Source of the DNA: Sphingomonadaceae bacterium
Lineage (GTDB): Bacteria > Pseudomonadota > Alphaproteobacteria > Sphingomonadales > Sphingomonadaceae
Assembly (NCBI GenBank): GCA_019454625.1
Contig: JACFNY010000010.1
Location: forward strand, 1 to 7,137
Length of the DNA stretch: 7,137 nucleotides
Direction of reading: 5' to 3'
Shown here: positions 1 through 4,631 of the stretch, one piece after another
Position numbering within the stretch: the stretch's first letter is position 1
Layout of the letters: each line of letters begins with the position of its first letter
The notes under the pieces: model-generated
What the model saw: the letters and a program-made list of their open reading frames with translations, nothing else
Databases searched by the model: none
Told to the model about the DNA's origin: nothing
Program-made: the position numbers and the translations under genes

Positions 1-48
1 AGGGGGTCCCTCTTCGACGCCGATCGGGGGGCCCTTTTGCGCGCCGAT
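1..48. repeat. Two 24-bp direct repeats in the IS end
   Basis: Unit 1 is 1-24 and unit 2 is 25-48. They align without gaps and match at 18 of 24 positions, with the cores GGGGG and CGCCGAT shared. They are probably multiple binding sites for the IS transposase. More copies may lie to the left, outside the window. Confidence 0.7.
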
Positions 49-53
49 TGACA
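1..53. mobile_element. Terminal end of an IS21-family-like insertion sequence (partial)
   Basis: The first 53 bases consist of two imperfect tandem units (1-24 and 25-48), each a G-rich run followed by a CCC-T-rich stretch and then GCCGAT. The segment ends in GATTGACA at 46-53. A TG...CA terminus preceded by repeated GGGGTCC...CGCCGAT blocks is the typical arrangement of IS21-family ends, where repeated subterminal motifs are transposase binding sites. No transposase (istA/istB) is inside the window; it would lie left of position 1. The other end and the target duplication are not visible, so the exact family is an inference from remembered end sequences. Confidence 0.65.
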
Positions 54-404
54 GCTTATGTCACCGACTCAAATGGAAACAGTGCATGGGGACAGGCAAT
101 GGGCTCGAAGGACGTTGCCTTTCAGGATCAGGTCAACATTGAGATCGTCGGTGGTGTTGGCAAGATCAGGATGCCGCGCACTATGCTCCCACCCGTTCGT
201 GGCGGCAAGGACGGCTGGATGGAGTTGGAGAACCTGAAGATCGGTGACAGGGAGATCACGGCGAACGCTGCTGTGAACTTCATCAACTCGCCTAAGGTGC
301 GGATCGACCGCATGACCGGGATGCTCAGCATCAGCGGCAAGTCAGGCAACTTCACCGCGCCATGCCGCAACTATGATCCTGCGACGGAACAGCGGGCATT
401 TTAA
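54..404 (+). CDS. 3' remnant of a gene of unknown function, cut by the IS end
   Basis: An open frame continues from the left edge through the IS end and stops with TAA at 402-404. The native part begins about position 54, just after the IS terminus, and encodes about 117 residues beginning AYVTDSNGNSAWGQAMGSKD. The first possible start, TTG at 48-50, lies inside the IS terminus and has no ribosome binding site. The original 5' end, perhaps including a signal sequence, is therefore probably lost. Visible features are a glycine-rich polar N-terminal half, the segment KVRIDRMTG followed by ISGKSGNF, a single cysteine near the C-terminus and a final YDPATEQRAF. I recall similar C-termini in small alphaproteobacterial hypothetical proteins, but no function is known to me. 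No membrane segment is seen. It is most likely a pseudogene; internal ATG codons could only give a shorter product. Confidence 0.5.
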   Translation, partial: AYVTDSNGNSAWGQAMGSKDVAFQDQVNIEIVGGVGKIRMPRTMLPPVRGGKDGWMELENLKIGDREITANAAVNFINSPKVRIDRMTGMLSISGKSGNFTAPCRNYDPATEQRAF

Positions 405-799
405 CGCCCGATTGATCTGAATTTTGTCCCGCTGGCCGGAATCTCGAATACGCCATTGGCTGTAGTGTTCATGTGAGAAGCCATTTGCGGCCAGAGAACC
501 AATATCCGCGCAGTCTGTCTATTCAGCGGCCATTTTTGCATTGATGGACTGAAGAAGAATCCCACTAACCCCATACCAACAAATAAGTTACGAGAAGGGG
601 TTTTGCGAGCGATGTTCATGTCTGCTGAAAGCACGGCCCACCCGCCTTCGCGGCCGAGCACAGGAATCCACTCTTCATCTTTGAGGTCCGATCTCCCAAA
701 CTTATCGCGTAGAGCGACAATTTGATGATCGGGTTTGAAAATCTCGTTCAACGCGTTTGCCATACGCGGCGGCAGGTTGTGGTCGATTAGGAGCTTCAC
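401..799 (-). CDS. vapC: PIN-like toxin, VapC45/DUF5615 type
   Basis: This 132-residue protein has the plan of a short PIN-like nuclease. It opens with MKLLIDHNLPPR, where Asp6 ends the first strand. An acidic cluster follows (Asp38, Asp41, Glu42), and then a second strand ends in VLSADMNI with Asp60. These acids would form the metal-binding site of an RNase, so the likely role is cleavage of RNA when the antitoxin is removed. Size and pairing match VapC45 of Mycobacterium tuberculosis (about 138 aa). The start is GTG at 799, overlapping the antitoxin stop as GTGA, which points to translational coupling in an antitoxin-first operon. The stop (TAA, 401-403) overlaps the stop of the convergent upstream remnant. 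Its base composition is less GC-rich than the genes right of the tRNA. Toxicity itself is inferred from family, not shown. Confidence 0.7.
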   Translation of the reverse strand: MKLLIDHNLPPRMANALNEIFKPDHQIVALRDKFGRSDLKDEEWIPVLGREGGWAVLSADMNIARKTPSRNLFVGMGLVGFFFSPSMQKWPLNRQTARILVLWPQMASHMNTTANGVFEIPASGTKFRSIGR

Positions 800-1494
800 G
801 CTGCCCGCTTGGTGGCCGTCCGCTGGCCTTCAAAGGTCAGTGCATCCTTAACCAGCAAAGGTGATAAATCAAAAATTTCTGCTACACGTTCGACTGAGCC
901 TTCCGCCTCGACAGCTTGCGCAATGCGTGCCGTTGGGACGCCGGTTTCTGCGACGATCGGCTGTCCGAAGCTACGTGCCGGATCCAAAACGATTGTACGC
1001 CGCTTGTGCAGCAGCCACCATCTCGATGCCGCATCAGAGTCAAAGTCCAAATCGACAAAGGATGGCTCGACGATCTTGCGAAACGCATGTTGCAGAATCT
1101 TCAAGTCGATGAGGTACTCGTCGCCATGTTCGTTGATCTGTTCGAGAAAAATCCGTTTCCCGTCAGTCTTAAATCTCCGCGTGGAGAAGGGGTGACTATC
1201 CCCCACGATTTCGCTGGCTCGCCGCAAACACCCGCGAATGGTCGGTAACCCAATGCCAAGCGAGCGAAGGCCGCGTACTATACGAGCCTCTATAAGGTCT
1301 CGAAACCCAAGCAGAGGCTCGTCCGGCAGGGAAGCGTACTGAGGTTGCCAGAGAGGTTCCTGGTGGGTTCTGGGGCCGTGATGGTCATAGCTGTAGCCAA
1401 ATAGCCAACGACGGATAGTTGCTGGAGAGACGTTGAGGAGCTTGCCAGCCTCAGTCAGCGTATAAGCGCCAATGCCAAAACCCGCCTCTGTCAT
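796..1494 (-). CDS. vapB: VapB45-like antitoxin: MerR-like HTH plus DUF433
   Basis: This 232-residue protein is the likely DNA-binding antitoxin for the PIN-like toxin that overlaps it by 4 nt. Residues 11-34 (YTLTEAGKLLNVSPATIRRW and following) form a MerR-type helix-turn-helix. Residues about 168-225 match the DUF433 pattern: a strand IVLDP, then FGQPIVAETGVPTARI, then a helix-turn-helix-like EGSVERVAEIFDLSPLLVKDAL. The middle carries a long linker rich in Arg and Asp. The length is close to VapB45 of M. tuberculosis (about 239 aa), which also precedes its toxin. The start ATG at 1494 has a good Shine-Dalgarno (AGGGA, complement of 1501-1505) at 6 nt spacing. By family behaviour it should bind and neutralise the toxin and repress its own promoter; repeats at 1561-1609 are candidate operator sequence. 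Confidence 0.72.
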   Translation of the reverse strand: MTEAGFGIGAYTLTEAGKLLNVSPATIRRWLFGYSYDHHGPRTHQEPLWQPQYASLPDEPLLGFRDLIEARIVRGLRSLGIGLPTIRGCLRRASEIVGDSHPFSTRRFKTDGKRIFLEQINEHGDEYLIDLKILQHAFRKIVEPSFVDLDFDSDAASRWWLLHKRRTIVLDPARSFGQPIVAETGVPTARIAQAVEAEGSVERVAEIFDLSPLLVKDALTFEGQRTATKRAA

Positions 1495-1560
1495 GCCGAA
1501 TCCCTATCACGGCGGAATCTGTGTTGTCGCGGATGATTTTACATAGCCAACTAGGCAGTC

Positions 1561-1609
1561 CGGTGATTGTCTGGTGATTGCCAGAAACAGGGGTGAGTGC
1601 TGGTCACTC
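1561..1609 (-). promoter_or_regulatory. Repeats upstream of the toxin-antitoxin operon (possible operator)
   Basis: Between the antitoxin start and the tRNA lie two adjacent 11-bp units, CGGTGATTGTC at 1561-1571 and TGGTGATTGCC at 1572-1582, matching at 9 of 11 positions and spaced about one helical turn. An overlapping inverted repeat CTGG-N6-CCAG spans 1571-1584. A second, GAGTG-N5-CACTC, spans 1595-1609. A TATGTAAAAT stretch on the minus strand (about 1537-1546) could be a -10 region. The repeats may be antitoxin operator sites, or integrase arm sites if the tRNA is an attachment site. Apart from these, the 146-nt gap from 1495 to 1640 shows no gene. Confidence 0.3.
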
Positions 1610-1640
1610 TCTGATTTTCTGGCTAAGTCTTTGAAAAGAG

Positions 1641-1716
1641 TGGTGCCGCTTGCGTGACTCGAACACGCGACCCCATCATTACGAATGATGTGCTCTACCG
1701 GCTGAGCTAAAGCGGC
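1641..1716 (-). tRNA. tRNA-Thr (anticodon CGU)
   Basis: The minus strand folds into a standard 76-nt cloverleaf. The acceptor stem pairs GCCGCTT with AAGCGGC. The D arm is GCTC-AGCCGGTA-GAGC. The anticodon stem is CATCA/TGATG around the loop TTCGTAA, with anticodon CGT. The T arm is GCGTG-TTCGAGT-CACGC. An A discriminator is followed by an encoded CCA (complement of 1641-1643). CGU reads the threonine codon ACG, which is frequent in the GC-rich genes to its right. Its 3' end points towards the less GC-rich segment with the toxin-antitoxin pair and IS end, the orientation expected if it served as an integration site. Confidence 0.96.
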
Positions 1717-1738
1717 CTGATCCCGGAAACGGCGGTCC

Positions 1739-1767
1739 CCTTAACAGTGCGCGTGGGTCAAGACAAG
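1739..1767 (-). promoter_or_regulatory. Candidate promoter for tRNA-Thr
   Basis: Read on the minus strand, CTTGTC (complement of 1762-1767) and TTAAGG (complement of 1739-1744) are separated by 17 nt and end 22 nt before the mature tRNA 5' base. CTTGTC is close to the alphaproteobacterial -35 CTTGAC; the -10 is poor. No terminator-like hairpin with a T run is seen between the chemoreceptor stop and the tRNA, so read-through from the chemoreceptor gene is also possible. Confidence 0.3.
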
Positions 1768-1787
1768 CACCAAGCTGCGCCTCGGCG

Positions 1788-3173
1788 TCAGGCGGCGAGG
1801 CCGGTCGTGAAGCTGTGCACGGCCTGCTGGAGCGCGGCGAGTTCGTCGTCGACGCTGCGGAACGAGGTTTCGACCGTGTCCATCTCGGAGGCCATCGCCT
1901 CGGTCGTCTGGCGGATGCGGGCGATGGCGTGGGACATGGCGTCGGCGGAAAGTGCGGTTTCGTCGACCGAGCCGCTGATCGTGGTGACCGTGGCGGCTTG
2001 GCTGTCCATCGCGGTGCGGATGCTGTCGGCGGAGACGCGGACGCCGTCCACGGTGCGCCGGATCGCGCCGTTGGCGTTCACCGTGTTGCGCGTCGCCTCC
2101 TGGATGGCGGCGATCTTGGCGGCGATCTCGTCGGTCGCGCGCGCGGTCTGGCCGGCGAGCGACTTCACCTCGGAGGCGACGACGGCGAAGCCGCGGCCGC
2201 TTTCGCCGGCGCGCGCCGCCTCGATCGTGGCGTTGAGCGCGAGGAGGTTGGTCTGGCCGGCGATGTCGCGAATCAGGCTGACGATGGATTCGATCGCCTG
2301 CCCATGGCTTTCGAGCATGGAGACGGTGGTCGCGGCGGCGTCGGCCTGCGCGGTCGCCTCGTTGGCGATGCCGGTGGTGGCGTCGACCTCGCGGCGCGTT
2401 TCCTCGATCACGCGGATCAGGCTCGCGGCGGTTTCGGCCGCCTGGCGCATCGCGACGGCGGACTGCTCGGCCGCGGACGAGACCTCGGCGGCGCTGCCCA
2501 GCATCTCGCGCGTGCGCCGCGCCGCCGCGTGGGACCGCTCGCGCAGCGCGCGGCTCTGTGCGCCGGCACGTTCGACGACGGCGGCGATGTCCTGCCGGAA
2601 GCGGTTCGCCTGCTCGCGAAGCAGCGTGTCGACGCGCGCGCGCTCGATGTCGTGGAGCGCGGCGATCAGCACGCTCGTCTCGTAGGAGGCGAGGCGCATC
2701 AGCGCCGCCGTGGCGCGCAGCAAGCGGCCGGGCTCGTCGGCAAGCACGACGCTCAGGTGCCGCAGCACCGCCTCGTCGCTCGCCTGATAGCTCGCAAGCA
2801 CGACATGGTGCGGGATGCCGCGCCGGTCGATGGCGCGCGCGGCGGCGACGAGGCGCTCGCCGAAGGCGGCGCCGAACGGGTCGCACCATTTCTCGCGCGC
2901 GTAGGCGATGCCCTCGGCGAGCTTGCGCCCCTCGGGATCGTCGGCGCGGGTATGGCCGGGCGCGAGGCGGGCGAAGTGGTCGATGTAGGTCTGGACGAAG
3001 CTGTGGATCCCGGGCTCCACGTGCGGCCAGAACTCGGCGAGCGTCGCGACCAGCGTGCCGTCGGGGTCCACGGCCTGCCGCCGGTCCGCCACGTTGAGCT
3101 GCGGTGTCGACGGCGCCGACACGATCACGCCGGCCCCGCCCGATTTCGCCCAGTCCTGAATTGCCCGTGTCAC
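1788..3173 (-). CDS. Soluble methyl-accepting chemotaxis protein with sensor-globin domain
   Basis: A 461-residue cytoplasmic chemoreceptor with no hydrophobic membrane segment. Residues about 37-175 match a globin-coupled sensor: an early helix with [16 protein letters not shown], then [17 protein letters not shown] at 114-130, which lines up with the HemAT region IHLRIGLLPKWYMGAFQ. A long Ala-rich coiled coil follows. The signalling hairpin tip (304-340) has the canonical [20 protein letters not shown] and [15 protein letters not shown] and would contact CheA and CheW. No C-terminal CheR-binding pentapeptide is seen. In the globin alignment the proximal heme His falls on Ile115, so heme binding is doubtful. 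The start is GTG at 3173, chosen for a strong GAGGGG (complement of 3182-3187) 8 nt upstream. A TTG at 3218 would add 15 residues but has no Shine-Dalgarno. The stop is TGA at 1788-1790. It is divergent from the PAS gene, with a CtrA-like box upstream. Confidence 0.9.
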   Translation of the reverse strand: MTRAIQDWAKSGGAGVIVSAPSTPQLNVADRRQAVDPDGTLVATLAEFWPHVEPGIHSFVQTYIDHFARLAPGHTRADDPEGRKLAEGIAYAREKWCDPFGAAFGERLVAAARAIDRRGIPHHVVLASYQASDEAVLRHLSVVLADEPGRLLRATAALMRLASYETSVLIAALHDIERARVDTLLREQANRFRQDIAAVVERAGAQSRALRERSHAAARRTREMLGSAAEVSSAAEQSAVAMRQAAETAASLIRVIEETRREVDATTGIANEATAQADAAATTVSMLESHGQAIESIVSLIRDIAGQTNLLALNATIEAARAGESGRGFAVVASEVKSLAGQTARATDEIAAKIAAIQEATRNTVNANGAIRRTVDGVRVSADSIRTAMDSQAATVTTISGSVDETALSADAMSHAIARIRQTTEAMASEMDTVETSFRSVDDELAALQQAVHSFTTGLAA

Positions 3174-3221
3174 CCGCTGCGCCCCTCGATCACCATGTGC
3201 GCGGACGCTAGCGGACAATCG

Positions 3222-3236
3222 TTAACGAGGCTTTGA
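3222..3236 (-). promoter_or_regulatory. CtrA-box-like site upstream of the chemoreceptor gene
   Basis: TTAA (3222-3225), seven bases, then TTGA (3233-3236): one mismatch from the TTAA-N7-TTAA element bound by the alphaproteobacterial cell-cycle regulator CtrA. Read towards the chemoreceptor gene it is TCAA-N7-TTAA, ending 48 nt before its GTG start. CtrA control of motility and chemotaxis genes is common in alphaproteobacteria. Short AT-rich words like this are rare in the surrounding GC-rich DNA, but binding is not shown. Confidence 0.4.
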
Positions 3237-3290
3237 CCATGCGGTTGACGGGGCGGCGGTCGGGCCCGCGCCGCGCGGCGAAACAGGCTG

Positions 3291-3306
3291 TTAACCATTA
3301 TTCAAC
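3291..3306 (+). promoter_or_regulatory. CtrA-box-like site upstream of the PAS_5 gene
   Basis: TTAACCAT begins this site and is the classic CtrA half-site. The whole reads TTAA (3291-3294), seven bases (CCATTAT), TCAA (3302-3305), C, one mismatch from TTAA-N7-TTAAC. It lies 57 nt before the preferred ATG of the PAS_5 gene. No convincing -35/-10 pair is seen nearby: the TTGACG at 3245-3250 lacks a -10 at the right distance. Between the two sites is a GC-rich stretch with a 12-bp palindrome at 3269-3280, which may be chance. Confidence 0.45.
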
Positions 3307-3362
3307 GGCTTCGGGGGCATGGTTCGCGCCGGTTCAGCCTTGCCGATGAATTGGGTTCGAAA

Positions 3363-4565
3363 ATGAGCGACATGAGCGAAGACTTTCTCGATCTTTCCGA
3401 ACCGGATTTCGAGGCGCCGCCGATTTTCGCCGACCAGGACGAGCGGCGGATGCACGTGCGCGCCTACAACTACTGGGCGTCGCTGCTGCGCGGCCGCGAG
3501 CTGCCGAGCGTGACCGATCTCGATCCGGCGAGCCTCGACGACTTCGGGCCGCACTCGATCCTGCTCGACTTCACCGAGGACCGCGAGAATCCGCGCCTTC
3601 GCTACATCGGCGCCCTGCTGCGCGAGGAATGCGGGCTTTCGAGCGCCGACATCGCGCTCGACCGCGTGCCGAGTCGTTCGCTGGTCTCGCGGCTCACCGA
3701 TCATTTCTTCGAGATCATCGCCAACCGCGCGCCGATCGGCTTCGAGGCCGAGTTCGTGTCGCAGCGCGGCAACAACACGCTGTATCGGGGCATCCTGATG
3801 CCGCTTTCGTCGGACGGCGACAGCATTGATTTCATCTACGGCGTCATCAACTGGAAAGAGCTGGCGGGCGCCGAGTTCGAGGCGCAGCTGGCGTTCGAGG
3901 CGCACGAGGCCGAGGGCGAGGATGCGATCATCGCGCAGAAGCCCGAGGCCGCGGTCGTCGAGCTGGAGCCGACCGACCTTGCGGGCCGGCTCGCGGTCGC
4001 GCGCGCCAACGCCGCCGCGGTGCACACGGCGGACCAGCGCTCGCGCGCCGCGCTCTACCGTGCGCTCGGCAACGCCTATGATTTCCACCTCGCGTCCGCG
4101 GGCGATCCCGAGGGCTTCGCCGCGCTCCTCGCCGAGGCCGGGCTGAAGGTGCAGGCGCGCGCGCCGATGACGGCGGTGGCGAAGCTGGTGTTCGGCGCGG
4201 ACTACGACAAGACGCGGCTCACCGAGTTCGCGTCGGCGCTCGGCGCGGCGGTGCGGGCAGGCGTTCCGGCGGGCGGGTTCATCGCCTTCGTGGTGGGCGC
4301 CGAGGGCGGTCTCAAGGGGCTGGTGCAGCGCGAGCGTGCCGCGAAGAACGCGGAGACGGCGAAACCGGCCGCGAAAACCACCGAGACGGTGCGGGAACGG
4401 CTGCGCGCGTCGGCGCCGCTCGGGCACCTCGACATCCAGACCGACGAGGAGTTCGTGCTGCTCGTGGCAAAAAAGAGCGATTCGGGCGGAATCGATGTGC
4501 TGGAAGCCGTTCCGCACACCGAAAACCTGCTCGAAGTGGCCCTGAAACGCCTCGCCGCGCACTGA
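3363..4565 (+). CDS. PAS_5 (DUF1457-type) domain protein with conserved C-terminal region
   Basis: A 400-residue acidic, soluble protein. Residues about 30-168 show the PAS_5 pattern typical of alphaproteobacteria: YNYWASLLRGRELPSVTDLD, then a strand ILLDF, LRYIGALLREECG, a Ser-Arg-rich SRLTDHFFEII, and IGFEAEFVSQRG leading into a strand GILMPLSSDG and INWKE. PAS folds sense ligands or mediate protein contacts; no kinase, cyclase or DNA-binding domain is attached. After an Ala/Glu-rich linker (about 170-220), residues about 225-330 form a second conserved-looking block containing RAPMTAVAKLVFGADYDKTR, whose function I do not recognise. The preferred start is ATG 3363; TTG 3351 and ATG 3372 are alternatives, and none has a strong Shine-Dalgarno. 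It sits 61 nt before glutamate dehydrogenase on the same strand and may be co-transcribed with it. A CtrA-like box lies upstream. The role is probably regulatory, by inference only. Confidence 0.8.
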   Translation: MSDMSEDFLDLSEPDFEAPPIFADQDERRMHVRAYNYWASLLRGRELPSVTDLDPASLDDFGPHSILLDFTEDRENPRLRYIGALLREECGLSSADIALDRVPSRSLVSRLTDHFFEIIANRAPIGFEAEFVSQRGNNTLYRGILMPLSSDGDSIDFIYGVINWKELAGAEFEAQLAFEAHEAEGEDAIIAQKPEAAVVELEPTDLAGRLAVARANAAAVHTADQRSRAALYRALGNAYDFHLASAGDPEGFAALLAEAGLKVQARAPMTAVAKLVFGADYDKTRLTEFASALGAAVRAGVPAGGFIAFVVGAEGGLKGLVQRERAAKNAETAKPAAKTTETVRERLRASAPLGHLDIQTDEEFVLLVAKKSDSGGIDVLEAVPHTENLLEVALKRLAAH

Positions 4566-4567
4566 AC

Positions 4568-4585
4568 TTGCCTCGGATGAGGCAA
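4568..4585 (+). other. 7-bp hairpin just after the PAS_5 stop codon
   Basis: TTGCCTC (4568-4574) pairs perfectly with GAGGCAA (4579-4585) around a GGAT loop, two bases after the stop. It is followed by AATCGC rather than a T run, so it is not a canonical intrinsic terminator. It could protect the 3' end of the upstream message, act with Rho, or do nothing. Confidence 0.4.
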
Positions 4586-4596
4586 AATCGCATAAG

Positions 4597-4631
4597 GCCA
4601 TCTCATTCTCTATCCGGAGTATTGAGATGGC
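4597..4631 (+). promoter_or_regulatory. Inverted repeat enclosing the gdh Shine-Dalgarno and start codon
   Basis: GCCATCTCA (4597-4605) is perfectly complementary to TGAGATGGC (4623-4631). The ATG of glutamate dehydrogenase (4627-4629) lies inside the right arm. The 17-nt loop holds the Shine-Dalgarno GGAG (4616-4619), 7 nt from the ATG. In the mRNA this would be a 9-bp hairpin that pairs the start codon, a layout suited to translational control or to recognition by a protein or RNA. As DNA it could equally be a dyad operator. Confidence 0.45.

Noticed and set aside
809..1248. Several plus-strand frames opposite the antitoxin
   Set aside because: No family motifs or ribosome binding sites; the minus-strand antitoxin has a good start, domains and operon context.
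1641..1690. A second copy of the tRNA 3' end as an att repeat inside the window
   Set aside because: I looked through 1-1640 for repeats of the tRNA 3' segment and saw none; any such copy must lie outside.
1741..2889. A 382-codon minus-strand frame overlapping the chemoreceptor
   Set aside because: Same strand, different frame; an Arg/Ala-rich translation without motifs, while the chemoreceptor frame carries the full MCP signature.
3174..3218. TTG start at 3218 for the chemoreceptor
   Set aside because: It gives the longest frame but has no Shine-Dalgarno, while GTG 3173 has GAGGGG at 8 nt. The ATG at 3194-3196 is out of frame.
1815..3236. A 473-codon open frame on the plus strand
   Set aside because: Antisense shadow of the chemoreceptor. 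The repetitive Gly/Asp/Arg composition mirrors the Ala-rich coiled coil on the other strand.
3245..3273. TTGACG as a sigma-70 -35 for the PAS_5 gene
   Set aside because: The region 16-18 nt downstream is pure GC with no -10-like sequence.
3261..3280. CGGGCCCG and a 12-bp CGCCGCGCGGCG palindrome
   Set aside because: Short GC palindromes are expected by chance in such GC-rich DNA; no second copy or gene-linked placement supports a function.
3291..4601. A 436-codon open frame on the minus strand
   Set aside because: Antisense shadow of the PAS_5 gene: Arg/Val-rich product with no domain and no start signals.
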